Positions 1-12,741 of a DNA stretch of 64,000 nt are shown here, one piece after another (position 1 is the first letter of the stretch; every line of letters begins with the position of its first letter). The position numbers and the translations under genes are program-made. The DNA is from Branchiostoma belcheri (Eukaryota; Chordata; Leptocardii; Amphioxiformes; Branchiostomatidae), in contig NW_017802935.1 of assembly GCF_001625305.1 (NCBI RefSeq), positions 4,124,872 through 4,188,871 on the forward strand. The letters are read 5' to 3'. The notes beneath the pieces were generated by a model, which was given only the letters and a program-made list of their open reading frames with translations, ran no database searches and was not told the DNA's origin.

Positions 1-866
1 CTTCAATGAAGTCGTCCGATCGTCAGGAGGCCATGGCCGGCCAAAAGACATCTGGACGGCGTTCTCCTATTGGTTAGCTCTCGGGGAGACTGACTTTGAC
101 GCGATGGAATGCAGGGAACACTATAATAAGGGTGGTTATCCCAACACACTGCATCTAACCATCTATCCTGCACCAGCTAAGTATGCCTTCAAAGGTGGGG
201 TAATTATAGGTCGGTAGGAGCGGGGGTTGTTAGTCCTGTACGGCCACATGTCGCTACACTGTTCACGTGATAAACATGTACGTTGGTTACGCGTACACAC
301 TGGCATCTAGAACAGGGGCTCATTACATCCAAATCATCTTCAAATTACAATCTACAATCAAAGAAGTGGTCAAATTCGAGCTGATTTTTCTTGTCTAAAA
401 AAGTAGTTCGCATCCCCGGCAGCCATGTTTGTTTTGCACCATTGCATGCCGGGATTTGCCGTGACCTGTGAATTTATTGCCACCATAGAGCTGCTTGTTT
501 CTAAAACATGTTCTGGAGGAAGGACGGAAATTTTCTGTTTGTTTGGATGATGGGACATCCGCGGTAAACGTGGGCCCACGCGAGTTTGTTATGGGCAAGA
601 GCACGGCCCGGTGTTTATACTTTAATAACCACTACATGCCTCATGGTCAGTTAATGACCACAAACTCACAACAACGGAAAACCGCCTCTCATTCTGTCAC
701 TGACATGTGATGGGTAGACCACCCATCTCACGACCCGTCCTGCATTTAATTCACCCTTTCACTCACAGACAGTAGTAATCATGCGAAAACTATCCATAGA
801 AAACCATTCATTTAAACCTCTTTGGAAAAACTCAATGCTTTAGGTAAAAAGAAGATGATGACTTAC
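1..866 (-). other. Wnt1 intron 3 (partial)
   Basis: Intronic sequence between exon 3 and the off-window last Wnt1 exon. No Wnt coding similarity is visible. A frame open from base 2 to the stop at 215-217 is unrecognised and lacks a start. Confidence 0.7.
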
Positions 867-1135
867 CACTCTGCCTGCTTCGTTGTTGTGCATGTTGACC
901 AGGTAGCGCACGGAGTCCTTCGTCTTCTCCCCAGCGTCCACGAACTGCTTGGCGAACTGCTTGCCGAATTCGACGTTGTCGGAACAGCCGCCCCACTCCC
1001 AGTCCTCTCCGGCCGGGCCCTTGCTTCGGTAGTCGCACGAGCAGGTCTCGATCGTACCCTCCGCGCAGTTTCGGCCAACTTCGTGCGCGACGGCAGCCGA
1101 CATCACTGCGTAGATGAAAGCAGTTTCTCTGCAAC
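867..1135 (-). CDS. Wnt1: Wnt1 coding exon 3
   Basis: It begins [15 protein letters not shown] after a TTTCCAG acceptor and ends NNEAGRV before GTAAGT, phase 0. The cysteines in ETCSCDYR and WGGCSDN are present. The next exon lies beyond position 1. Confidence 0.94.
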
Positions 1136-4100
1136 CTGGAAAAATAGATGAATAAAACAAATTCAAATAATCTGCTGTTTTTCCAAGAAGGCAATAAATG
1201 ACGTCACGTTCGTGCGACCGTTGGTGTAAAGTGGTGACGTAATGGAACATAATGACTTGGCTAATTGAAAGATTACTTCACACAATTAGCACGTCTCAAG
1301 AAAGGAGGCGAGAAAGTTCCCAGACTTCCCCAAGGAGCAGGTTGTGAAGTACAAGAAGGAATAACAAAGGCAAGACGTCTTATTGTAGTCAGCTGTGTTA
1401 ATGTTTCCTTGTCATTAAAATACAAGAAAATATTTGCCATCTTTATTCTAAAGAAGTTGAAGTTTATCTCAAGAAAAAGTTGACAGTTACAGCAATTAAG
1501 CACTTCATTGGCACTATAAAATACACATGATTGCTGAAGACTTGAAATGTGGCGGATATAACCAAGTCATCTTGTTCCGGTTTGCCGTTACTAGCAGTCT
1601 GATTATACAAATTGTTGGGGGTTTTTTGGGCAAATTTTATTCACCAAAAGCACGTGCTAGTGATAAATCACTAAGAAAGTCAAGGCTACGGAAGTTTCTA
1701 AGTCCTTGTCGGAAACACTTCAGCATAAATTCGACCATGGGATTTTCTGAAGCTCGCAAATTGGCGAACCCGAGACACAAGGACCACGATTCTGCCATAG
1801 CTGTTCCTATTGTTTCTGGCTGGCGGAATGACAGAGAAATGACAAGTTGGACGCCCTGACAACACCCGTCTCGCAGTCTTCCCAGGCTATGCAGCGCTGG
1901 CGGGGACGGAAGGACATGTTTCCGAGGTAGCACGCCGACCGGGGATATCTGCAGCCCCGAGGGGTGCTTGGAAAGTTCCGGCCTTTTCATCACAGCTCTG
2001 TGATTCTCACCACCAGAACAGATTCCCAACCAAACTATTCTGAACAATTCACTATATTGCGTTACCCAAGGTAATAGCAAGGAAAATGTATGTAAAAATA
2101 AAAGCAAAAAAATCTTTCAACATTTGTAAGAGAGTGATCGCGGCGAACCCCACCGGAAAAAAGGTTCTGACACCATGTATGTTGTTGTAGTGAGTTGGTA
2201 CGGCCCAAAACTGGGGCACCGACCCCCGAGGTAGCAAGCACAGGTGGGAAAGTAGAGGAGGACCAGGGTCAAATTTACGATGTCTGAGATAGTCCAGGTC
2301 GGCTTGTCTACCCCATGATTATGTGTCTTTATTTTCGGCGATGGGAGGTCCTACCCCCGAGGGCAGGCCAACCTCACCGCGATGGTATTCCGTCGGCGAA
2401 AATCAGACATCGCTTCGGCCAGGTGTGTGTCTGTCCAAACTTTTCACATTTTTCATTCTCAGACGATTTTTTCATCATGTACGTACGCCCCCCTCCCCCT
2501 TGGAAAAAAATCGTTGTCTGTTTTTTTAGTCTACGCATGCGCTAGTGCTTTTCCCAGTTCGTTCCTCGTGTCAATTACCAACCTCCTTTGGTCGAACACT
2601 TTTCGCAGGTCTAATTGCGCGAACAAACACAGAAACTGTGTGAACTGGCCAACACAAAAAGCACGGGACCTTCAAAATGGAGCCGCCCTCAGAAGGGACC
2701 CGGCCTCAATCAATACATAGGACGGAACAACAGCCACCTCCGCAAGGGAAATTTGAAAAACAATAGAGTTTCAGTAGCGTTTAATTGATTGATTTGGCAT
2801 TTCTCAGGAAAAGGTGAAACGCATACCGCCGGAGGTTCATTGTTGGAGTCCGAAACCTGGATTACAGAATAATGCACTGTTTGAAGTGGGTAAGTCCGGG
2901 CGCGAGTTGGCTAATTTACATGAAAGTGTCGGTTTACTTTGACGCTGTTGCGGCTTTTTCTGTATGTACAGAGAGGGCGAAGTGGCTCACTTAGGGACTC
3001 AATTTCCAACAAATTATTTCTCATCCCCCTTCAAGGATTCGTAGAAAATTGTCTACAATCTGTCCACCACATGCCCCAAAAAAGTCAATTCAAACACTGC
3101 TATTCTAACAAAAAAAATAGTACAATTTCTTCTCAAAAACAATTCCACAGCCACGACCATGGTGGGAATATACCTCAACTATTCCAGCATATGTTTATAA
3201 ACATGACATATCATAACACACGCTATCCGGATACAGACACAAGCCCCAACATGAGAACTCCAGCTATCACACCACTTCACATGCCAAAGTTGGCGCCAAA
3301 TCCTGCTCCAGCTCAGAGGGAAGAGTTTCATGATTTATCGTTACAACGTTCCGAATTTTTTACGAGTGAAAGCAGGATGGGAATGAAACAAGAGTTCCAA
3401 GTGCCTAATGATGACGAGCTTGTTTTGATAACACACGGGTGGTTGGGCAGGGGCCCTTCGGATCCGGTCGGGCGAGCTCGTAAGCCGACAAACCCCGGAG
3501 TTTTACTCGGGTTTACTCGGGGTGATTCGGGCTCACCTGAGGCTTACGCTTTGGCCGGTTTGTACACAAACACATAAAGGAAGATCCTTGGAAGGGATTT
3601 GGTGCAGTTATCACAATTTAGCGGTTCTGTGAGGGACAGGGCTTTGTCATAGTCACTCCAACTACGCGACGTGTCGCCCTGTCACACAACCAGCTACAGA
3701 AAAGGACTATCATTTGACTTAATACCAAATCAAGACTGACTGTATACAAGTTTCTGATCCCCCTAAGTCTAACGTTGTTAACGGGCCAGGTTGCCGCCAC
3801 ATAGTCCCACATAACAACACACTTTCAACGCTCTAAAGTTCACAGTCGTGCCCTGGTCCCACGAATTCCACAAAGGACAGAGATAAGAAGGATATCCAAA
3901 ATAGAGGGGCTACTCTTCTTTCCCGTGAGAGCCGTGTTTCTATAGATCCGCCACAAAACAAGATAGAGAAAACCCCGACAATTGTTTAAGGTAGAGAGAG
4001 AGAAGTGTATGGGATTGGGATTGGAACTCACCGCGTTTGAGGATGTTGCCGAAGACGGAGTTGACGTGGTCGTTGGTGTTGACTGGACAGTTCCAGCGAC

Positions 4101-5372
4101 GGTTGGAGAACTGGTGCTGACACTCCTTGATGGCCAGCATGGCCCCGGTACCGATGCTCTCCAGCGTTCCCGGGTTCCGCCGCACCAGCCTCCGCTGTTT
4201 CTTGTTGAGAGGATGCTTCTTAGGGTCCAGCATGATGGCCGAGCCCTTCCGTGCCACGCCAGGCACCATGTTCGCATGCTCCTGTACAGCTACAGTGCTG
4301 GCGATGCCCCTAAAACAGGAAAAAAAAATCCTCATAAACAACGATACTACATATACATATCAAATACTATACAGAGGGATTCACAACCGTTTGGTTTCTC
4401 TATATGGCATAAGACTCTAAGATTATACTCATAGAAACCATAATTTTAGCGCATTAGGGAGCATCATATGCCGTTTGAAAAACAAACGTGTGTAATCCTG
4501 GGCTCAGGGGGTGTGAACTTATGGTACAAAATTACTTCCAACCCGCTGCAGTCCCTTAGGTTATACCGAGAAAATCCACGGAACTACGGGACCACCGGCG
4601 GGTTCTAAAACTGTAGTTGTAAACCATGTGGGGAAAGTTGTGTTCTATACGGCAATAAGGACCATAATTATAAACCCCTGCTGGTTTGGGGAGGGCGAAT
4701 CATGTCCTGTCTATAATTGTTACGTAAAAACCCCAGCATCAATACGTCTGAGTATTTTTCCTCACAGATAAAGCCGAAAAATGTGGTGTAACAAAACTTG
4801 GTGACAATTTTAGCATCGGATGAACTGTTTTTAGATTGATAAGATCGAGGAACGTATGTCTGAAGAAAGAAAAAAATCCCCAAATTCTCTATCAGACAGG
4901 ACAGCTACCCTAGCAACGGCGGTCAAGGGAATCATTTTCTTGTGCGATCAATGAAGTGATATGGCGAATAGAGAACGAGAGAAAATATCAAACGAAACGA
5001 GTTACACTCCCACAGTATAAACTACCTGTAACACTGTACCCGGAACGACCTGTGTCGACCTGCCAGAGATGGTGGGAAAGTTAGGAGACGAACCGGACAC
5101 GTTAGTAAAGTAAACCCACACGTCAGGACAAGCGGAGCCGTTCGATTTGTTTTGAGCGGGGGCGACATGGCAGGACGGTGTACGGTACAAGTGTGCCCGG
5201 GCTCCCGTCCCGTGTAGGGGAGGGGGAGGGAGGGGACATACCGCCCCGGCGGGCGGAGAACAACGACGGGAGGTACTTACCACCATCGGCCGATCACAGC
5301 ATGCACTCTCGCCACGGGAGCCGCGGCCAGCACCAGGAAAAGCAGAGCCCACAAGGTGCACACTAACTTCAT
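867..5372 (-). CDS. Wnt1: Wnt1 (wingless) signalling ligand, 3'-truncated by window edge
   Basis: Secreted Wnt ligand that acts through Frizzled/LRP receptors. Three coding exons are visible on the minus strand: 5372-5281, 4309-4032 and 1135-867, giving 213 residues. Phases are 2, 1 and 0, all junctions are GT/AG, and the frame stays open throughout. Family landmarks in order are a hydrophobic signal peptide, the GRWWG exon junction, [48 protein letters not shown] and MHNNEAGR. The arginine-rich NPG segment and the ETCSCDYR...GGCSDN stretch match Wnt1 better than other subfamilies. The last exon, which should carry the CKCHG(M/L)SGSC acylation site and the C-terminal cysteine knot, is not in the window. 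The gene is head to head with Wnt6, as expected for the ancient Wnt9-Wnt1-Wnt6-Wnt10 cluster. Confidence 0.95.
1136..4031 (-). other. Wnt1 intron 2
   Basis: A 2.9 kb intron. It contains an open frame at 2939-3577 (plus strand) that resembles no family I know. No repeat with clear ends was found. Nothing else could be supported. Confidence 0.75.
4032..4309 (-). CDS. Wnt1: Wnt1 coding exon 2
   Basis: The acceptor is TTTTAG and the donor GTGAGT. It encodes the N-terminal Wnt domain with [12 protein letters not shown] and the conserved cysteine/tryptophan segment around RRWNCP. It ends as CGC plus G (phase 1) so that exon 3 restores RGC. Confidence 0.95.
4310..5280 (-). other. Wnt1 intron 1
   Basis: An intron of about 1 kb between the signal-peptide exon and exon 2. 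It becomes GC-rich near 5140-5280, next to the first exon. No feature was recognised. Confidence 0.8.
5281..5372 (-). CDS. Wnt1: Wnt1 coding exon 1: signal peptide
   Basis: The ATG at 5372 opens a leader with Lys2 followed by a Leu/Ala/Val-rich core ([13 protein letters not shown]) and an ALA-like cleavage region. The exon ends in GRW plus TG before GTAAGT, phase 2. Joined to exon 2 it reads GRWWGI, the conserved first Wnt1 intron position. No other ATG nearby gives a leader. Confidence 0.93.
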
Positions 5373-5680
5373 AGTATGCCACTCGAGATGCAGCGATCAC
5401 AAGGATGTGGATCGATTCGGCGTGAGAGGCCTGAAGTGCCGAGAGTCGAGTTTCTCCGGCGCCTTGGAAGGAAGGGGACCGGCAGACAGGCGAGGAGTCG
5501 TCGGTAGAGAAGGCACGTAGGTCCCGCCGGTGACTAGTCGAACCACCCGGTGTTCTGCTGTGATCAACACGTATCCGCGTGCAGGGCGGGATCAGTACCC
5601 GTCGGCAGTTCGATCTAATACTGATACGGTACTCCGTGGGTAAACGTTACGAGCGAGAGGAGAGAGAGCGACTTGACGTG
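5373..5680 (-). promoter_or_regulatory. Wnt1 5' leader and proximal promoter region
   Basis: GC-rich, CpG-containing sequence directly upstream of the Wnt1 ATG, in contrast to the AT-rich DNA beyond about 6100. No TATA box is evident. The transcription start cannot be placed from sequence alone. A TCF/LEF-type ATCAAAG lies nearby at about 5779, but such heptamers are common. Confidence 0.4.
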
Positions 5681-7540
5681 TGTCTTGTTCGGTGTCTGAC
5701 GACAGAATGACTAACCCAACGCCTCCGCCGACTCTTGTAGTCGTACGCCAGGTAGAGTTGTCGCCCAAACTATGCGCATATCAAAGCAGCGCGCGAAATT
5801 TTTGCCCCTATTGTTCGCCAATTTACGCGAGTGTCACAACACACCGGCACTTTCAAGGCGCTGACAAACAACTTGGTGCGAACGTTGCAGGCTATTGTTC
5901 CCCCGCGAACTACTGCCGACTCCCGATTGCTAATTGGTTAATGCTTGCGCAGAATGTATATGAATTACTACAACAAGCAACTTTCAAATAAAGACCTGGT
6001 GGGTTGGTGTCGCTGCCTGGGGCCATGACACGGCATCGCGACACAAAGCCTTGTCTGGGGAGGCCTGCCGGATAATTGCCCAGATCATTCGTCAAATTGT
6101 GACAATTTTCGCATCAATTACGCACTGTCTTTTGGGCGAACTACAATCAATTACATACAATTTAGGGACCTCGTCGACATGGAGGCCACAGAAACCAGCA
6201 GACTCTACTCCCCCCGTTTAGCCGAGCCACTGGCGCGGAATATCTGACCCTTTTCTCCCAATATGCCCCCCCATCTAATTGTGTAAAAGACGATCTAATT
6301 ATAATGAGACGGGCGTTTAGCTGAAGCTACAAGAGTCCAAGAGTTGAAGACAAGAGAAGTGTAATCCGATAAATTGTGCATGTTCCTGTCACAGAACAAT
6401 CTGGTACGAGGAAACCACCTACGTACAAAACGTGGATAGCTGCAGTGTTACATTGTAAGGTTTTGCTAAACAAAAAGAAATACACACTTGCAACAGTGTC
6501 TATGACGCTGGAGAAAACAAGAACATGGTAGGCATACTAGTAATACTCGTGTGCCAAGCTGTTATAGTGTTACGTTTGCTCAAGTTTCTGCTTAGCTTCA
6601 CAGTTTGTTTCCTTATAAGATTTTTTATTTATTATTTCTGCTTATGAAGGTGCGAGACACCGCACAAAATGCAATTGGGAAGTGTTCTTGCTTGTAAAAT
6701 TCAGGGACTACCCTGTGCCTGTATTGGTATGTAGTAGCCGAGTTTATACAGAGACACGCTTCAAGTGCTGTCATAATCCTGTATTGGGAAATGATAAGCT
6801 AGCGGCGACAATCGGGGTAGTTGATATGTAGGTGTGAAGTGCTGCGGTAGTTGTGGAGAGGAGAGGGTTTGTTGTACGGGGTGGCGGCGGTTCCCCTGCC
6901 CTCCCGCGGGCGGGCTGCCCTCCCCCTCAGCGGGACGTCCCCGTTTCGTACCCTTCTGTCAAACACTCCACGAATTGTTCCTTCTCCCACCCCGAGAAAA
7001 GTGAGCCAGTTTCCCAGGAGTTCTACTAGTACCCCTCACAAAAAAAGTGATGCTTCCCTATCCCATACTTGTGAATCTGAATACACATTTCTAAGAATGA
7101 GTTTTCTGAGAATCACCAAGGAGCCTGGAAAGATTCAAACTGCGTAACTGACTTGTATCACTCATTGAATCAGTTCTGAAACCATACTAGCAGAAGGCGC
7201 GCTTTCAATGCATACTTCTCCCTTGGCAACGTGCAATTATTTCTTTCTGGACGAGCGGTTGTCGTCTGCGTTGCCATGGAGACGGCTAGCTACCTCCCCA
7301 CCAGTTTTAAACCCAGCTCGCAGCTTGTATTTCCACACGCCCATTGGATATCGGAGATTATCTCAGATAATCTACACGTCGCATGTGTTTTATTGGTCGC
7401 TAAGAAGATCATGGACAGATATCTGCTTCTCTGATCTCTGGGTTAAAACAACAGAACGCCGCTGGGTTTGAAATGGACCAAAACATGTTGAAATTGTCCG
7501 AATTCCGCGATAATTAGCATGTCGACGAGACAGCAGTGAA
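5681..7540. other. Wnt1-Wnt6 intergenic, Wnt1-proximal part
   Basis: No gene found. An X-box-like GTTGCCATGGAGAC lies at 7270-7283, imperfect in its second half-site. A short GC-rich patch occurs at 6880-6950. Confidence 0.5.
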
Positions 7541-7589
7541 TTGTTCTTTGCAAGGAGTATTGTATAACTTGATATGCGTCATTATTTTT

Positions 7590-7870
7590 TTCCATTTGCT
7601 GATATGCTAGTATTCCCTGATGTTGAATTATGAAACTTTTTCTGTGCCACTGTTGTAAGCTATACTGTTGTGCAGTATTCGCGCCGTTCAAAAGTAGCCG
7701 TTACATTTGAATTGTTAGAAACGGATATTTCTTGTTCATTTTCAGATATACCAGTATTCCATACTGATGTGGATTATGTGGCTTTTTCTGTGTCCCTATT
7801 GTAAGTTGTATCGTTGTGCAACATTCGCGCCCTTCAGAAGTTTCGGTTACCTTTGAAACGTGTTTTCAAC
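7590..7870 (+). repeat. Imperfect tandem duplication, period about 147 bp
   Basis: The segment with TATTCCCTGATGTTGAATTATG and TTGTGCAGTATTCGCGCC recurs about 147 bp later as TATTCCATACTGATGTGGATTATG and TTGTGCAACATTCGCGCC. Two diverged copies are present. Confidence 0.7.
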
Positions 7871-9660
7871 TGATAATTAATGAAGGTATTTGGCAGAAAA
7901 CCGTCTTCCCATTGAGTGTGGCACTCAGTCCTGCGCGTGCGGACAACCACCAAAGTGCCGACCGGTCCGACTTGTTTACCTGGAGCACGGTAAACAACCT
8001 CAAGTGGACAACAAAAGACACTCGGAAGAAATAACAGACAATTGAACATCGACTCTATTCACATAATAGCATCTGTTTGTCTCGGACAACTACATCAAAA
8101 GGTAACAAAAGTCACCCGCAAACCGACACAAACCAGTTTTTCCTCTACTATACTAAAACTGTTCAACCGTCCTAACTTACCACAACGATGGGAAGTTTAA
8201 ACTAAATACATTGTATCTACTAGTATTAAAACAAGATGAGATATGTAAACAACTTCGAGTCGGTATCGTTATTCATAATAGATCCAAGTTATTCTGAACA
8301 AAACGCATCATACACAATCTCTACCCACTTCAGAGAACCACTGAAGTTTGATTTCTACATACATAGGCTAAGTTTACTCTGCAGGAAAATAATCATGAAG
8401 TTTGCTATTAAAATAGATTTGTCATGAAGAACTAGCCAACCATTGAATTACGCATAGACAACCTATTTCCCTTGTCAAGTAATAGTAATTCAACTTATTT
8501 CCCTATAAGCTCCTTGATTTGACCAAGTAGCTTTAAATGAAATTTTAAAAAAAAGTCATTGATTTGGGCAATTTCTTGTATTTCTAGCGTCATTTGGTAT
8601 GAAAAAGACCAGCGCAATTCATTGAAATGAATCCAGTTTGATAGGTGATGCATCAGCCATTACGTCGCCACCTAGCGCCTGCTCAGGCATTGCAGCAAGA
8701 CCATTGACCATGGAGGCTATAGTGGATAGACCATGACTAAACTAATCGTTTAATGCTGTAACAAAAGCAGGGCTACTAGTCCAACAAACCCAGTCTGCGG
8801 TAGGGAGAACACTAAAAGTACCGAACATAAAAACACGTAAAAAACACGCAGATCTTGTAGATAATCCGAACATAAATCTCCAGAACATGACGAGCTGGAT
8901 TAACTTTTACATCAGCTTAATCCAGACTAAACGTTTTACAGCCTACAGATTTTTAGAGAGAGATTTTATCGAAGTAATAGTCACGATTTGTTAGAGCGTA
9001 TACAGCAGCGTTTTAGGTATCGTTGTTTACACAATGTACTACTTTTATATATACTCTATTCCTTACTCAATATATACATAGTCACCACTCATCAAGAACT
9101 GGAGACGACATATACTAGTAAATGTGACATGTACATAAATAGCATTGAATAATTTCGAACGAAATACAACAATAACATTATTGTCGAGTGTCATCAATAA
9201 CATTATCATTACAGATGCATAAGCAGACATTGCACATATATTTCTTTCGTATCATCATAATGCTAAAGAATGAGAAGTAAACTAAGAAACATCAATTTTC
9301 CCTCAACACTCGAATAACGATGTATTTCTTATATTAAGTTAGATGGTCTTATCAAGGATACAATTTAACGTCCTTGGCCTGAAAATAGGGCCATGATTTA
9401 AATTAGCATTTTCAACTGTCCAACGTGTCTTTTTAATGGGTAAGACATGTGTTTAATACAAATTGAGGTACATACAAAACACACGAGCTATGCAGTGACG
9501 TACTGTTGACAATGGGGTTGAAAAAAGAGGTATAATTATCATTATATCATTTCCGTCTTGGCTGAAAAGAAAGGGACGTTGTTCCTTTTGTTCCGTGTCT
9601 CCCGTATTTCCGACAGGACGGAGGCTGTCACACGTTTCTGACATTGTTTCACGGCAGAGC
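7871..9660. other. AT-rich non-coding intergenic stretch
   Basis: Rich in A/T, without open frames of note and without recognisable repeats. Confidence 0.5.
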
Positions 9661-9664
9661 TGCA

Positions 9665-10010
9665 GTGAGTTCACGTTTCCTGAAGTGCCATGTATCATTT
9701 AATTACAGGAAACACTGCTGTGGAATGATGTGCATACTTAGTCACTGCGCCATATGTGGTGCATAATGTTCTGGTAATACTTAATACGATATTAGGGAAT
9801 GAGGGAGAGAAAGAGACAAAAATACTTGGAGTTCAGTTCACGTTTCCTGAAGTGTCATGTATCATGATGAAGGCATCCTCCCATTTAATTACAGGAAACA
9901 CTGATGTGTAATGATGTGTGCTCCTTTTAGCATACTTAGTCACTGTGCCATATGTGGTACATAATGTTCTAGTAATGCCGATTCAGGATTGAGGAAGAGA
10001 TAGACTGAGA
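9665..10010 (+). repeat. Imperfect tandem duplication, period about 170 bp
   Basis: The series GTTTCCTGAAGTGCCATG, TTTAATTACAGGAAACACTG, CTTAGTCACTGCGCCATATG and ATAATGTTCTGGTAAT appears at 9674-9780. It reappears in the same order at 9841-9980 with small insertions in the second copy. Confidence 0.75.
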
Positions 10011-12500
10011 AATAAAAGGACGGAAGAAAAGAGAGAACGGAAAGGTTTTGAAATGCATACTACTAGTAGTATATGTACATGTATTATCAGTGCAAGTTGA
10101 TCAGTGTCATTCCATCGATAGGTTTCTTTCTCCTTGTGTGAAAATAAGCTATTTTCACGGTTTTGTCTTTATTTTTCAGAAGGAAAGAAGCTGCACAAAG
10201 TTAGCTTCGTACCAAGAACCTCTTTGCTCGTACCAAGGTGGTTGTGAAACTTGTTGGTTTACATGACAAGGCGAGTACATATATATGCTCAGAATTTCCG
10301 ATGAGTCAGGAAACGTTATGTTTTCGCCATCCCAACATCTACTAAAAATAGCAGATTTCAACAAATAGACTTAATATGGCTGACTATCTCGTTTGGCAAA
10401 TTATGCCATCAATTTGGCTAAATGTACACTTTCCTAATGTCCAAGGAGATCTTTTGGTGGCTGCAAGTGTATTAGCCTAGACTGTACTCTCTAGCAATTT
10501 AATACTGTATCCGCGACCACGGAAAGATCTGCTCGAAGATTATTAGTGCTATTTCTATCAACCCATTGGAATACCATTTGCTCCCCCCCCCCTGCACCTG
10601 CAGATTGCCGTATTGTTCCTGCCGGTCTCCCTGAGCGGTCCCGCGGCCAGGCGGCAGGTATGTGGGCCTTTGTGATGCTATGGTGTGTTTTACGTCTAAG
10701 TACACTGGAGCACGGGTGTGGAATCTGTCACCGGTCCGTCAGGACTTCCCAGAAATACGACAAGTACGGCCACAATGGGAAAGAAATACCAAGGAGCTTT
10801 CATATTAAAATTCCTTAGAAATACACAGAAAAATTAGACTTTATTTTAGAAGCACTCCCGTGCGTTTGAACCATAAAAAGTGTTTTCGAAGCTAACACTT
10901 CGAAAGAAAAAGAACCATACTTCAATTAAATCCTATATCATGTCCTGGACTCCTTACTCCAATCGTCTTTTTTCTTAAACTTTAGTTAAAAAGATAATTC
11001 AACATCACGAAGGAAACAACGAAATACTGAAATAAAAGCACTCAAATAATGTGGATGGCAAAAATGATATCTATACTTTTATCGTCTTTTTTCTTAAGAC
11101 CCCAAAAATCGAAACACATGAAACAAAGAAATACTGAAATTTAAACCAAACTTCTTGCTGAAAAAAATGAAAAGCGCGCCTAACAAGTGCTACTTCACGA
11201 CAAGCCGCAAACCGTCCCGTCCCGTCCCGCCCCCTGAATGCCATTCCCACCAGGTGTTACCCACAGACATGACTATGTGATAATTCGCCATTGACATAGC
11301 TGTGATAATACCTGACAATTTGTATAAACTTCTGACAACAAGGTGACAATTTGGGAGGAGGTTGTGTGTCTGAATTCCCCAGGGCGGCCGGCAGTCGTGG
11401 GAATGTTGGGAAAGCCTTGTTGGTTGTGGCGTAGCGGCAGAGTGCTCGACTAGGAACCAAGAGGTCCTGGATTCAAGTCCTGACATGCCAGTCCTTGATG
11501 CAACGAAATTATTTTCGGGACTAAGTATATTTTTGTACTCCCAAGGAAGTCTAAACCTCCTTGGTACTCCCTGTAACTTCCTTGCTTGACCATGGAGGTT
11601 CTTGCTTTGACCGTGGACTTCTATTCTACTTCCATGTTTTGACACGAGCTTCGAGTTAGTCGCAGACTCGAAAAAAGGCGTTTTTTTTTCGAAACAGATT
11701 AAAACTACTTTCACACAATGACAGGGACATGTTTGTTGTACATAAGGTTATTTTTTTGTTGTTGAAACAACCACCGTAACGGGCTCCTTGGCTGACCTTA
11801 TTCCTTTTGCTATGCTGTTTTGTTTTATTATAGAGGGTTTCTGACAGCCGTCCAATAGAAATCCAGTACAGTCAGAAGAATGATACACATATACAACTCA
11901 CAAGCAGTAACTATCATGTGATGAGCCTAAAGGTCAACCTGATGGTGTGTCTATAGGACATGTATCGTGTAAAACACTGTGCAATGTCCAGCCTCAGTAA
12001 CAAAAACGGCCAGCAGGTCGAATTGAATGTGTCATGAATAAACAAAGTTCCAAACAAAGAAACCAACAAACAAACTAAAACCAACCACCTTTGTTTCTGT
12101 TACTTTTTTTCGCGCCGTTCACACTGACACATGAAGTGTGTAGGCGTTTGAAAACCTGGCCAGATGTCACACGTTCCCAGAAAAAAGGTTTCAAAAAGTC
12201 ACTCAACCCGGATGTCACCTCCGCACGACATTCTTCCGTAATGGTGAGAAGAACGAACTACCTGACACAGCCGTGCGAATCTGCAGGCTACGAATAATCA
12301 GGTGAATCATCCAAACTGTGTCCGGACATGACTGGTTCTATAGCCTACATGCTAAGAGGAAAATGACCGTTGCCTGCTATTAACACCCACACTACCATTT
12401 GAGAATACTAGTAAATGAGTCTAGAAAAGACAAGAAAAGTCTAGAAAATCATCCATGACTCAGTTAGTTACACTAGTAAGACGCCAAGCATAATAGATAG
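10011..12500. other. Intergenic, no gene found
   Basis: Non-coding apart from the SINE head at 11422. Homopolymer and AT-rich runs are present. No conserved coding segment is visible. Confidence 0.5.
11422..11490 (+). repeat. tRNA-derived SINE head
   Basis: An A-box-like GGCGTAGCGGCAGAGTGCTC is followed about 35 bp later by a B-box-like GGATTCAAGTCC, as in a tRNA-derived pol III promoter. A close relative sits at 51922-51990, so this is a dispersed repeat rather than a tRNA gene; no acceptor stem is seen. Confidence 0.6.
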
Positions 12501-12526
12501 TCACGAGAACCAATGCGCTTTTCCAA

Positions 12527-12723
12527 TAACCTCCGTAGCAGGCTTATAGAACTCGGGTTTGGTGATCTTCGGCTGTTTTCTGATTACTGTCCAGTTCTAA
12601 AACGTGGGTAATTCAACCAGGCCGGCTATGTTGTCTACATGCAATCAGAAAATAGCACATAAAAGCTCCCAAAGACCCTGAAGACCCCCAAACCCCCAGT
12701 TTTTACCATGCTATGGAGGCTAA
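12527..12723 (+). mobile_element. Inverted-repeat element, copy 1 (about 197 bp)
   Basis: It has the same internal sequence as the element at 49127-49324, including GCAGGCTTATAGAACT, TTCAACCAGGCCGGCTATG and AAAGACCCTGAAGACC. The ends are imperfect inverted repeats (CCTCCGTAGCAGGC and GCTATGGAGGCTA). It is flanked by a 17-bp direct repeat, CCAATGCGCTTTTCCAA, at 12510-12526 and 12725-12741, unusually long for a DNA-transposon target duplication. Confidence 0.65.
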
Positions 12724-12741
12724 GCCAATGCGCTTTTCCAA

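Noticed and set aside
2-217. Frame open from the left edge to a TAG
   Set aside because: About 71 codons with no recognisable similarity and no visible start; compatible with chance or an old repeat in Wnt1 intron 3.
2939-3577. Long plus-strand open frame (about 212 codons) in Wnt1 intron 2
   Set aside because: It opens without an ATG at its start, shows no recognisable domain, has low-complexity Asn/Ser/Lys stretches and lies wholly inside an intron. Kept as unexplained, not called a gene.
11422-11490. Possible tRNA gene
   Set aside because: A- and B-boxes are present but no acceptor stem pairs, and a second similar copy exists at 51922, so it is a SINE.
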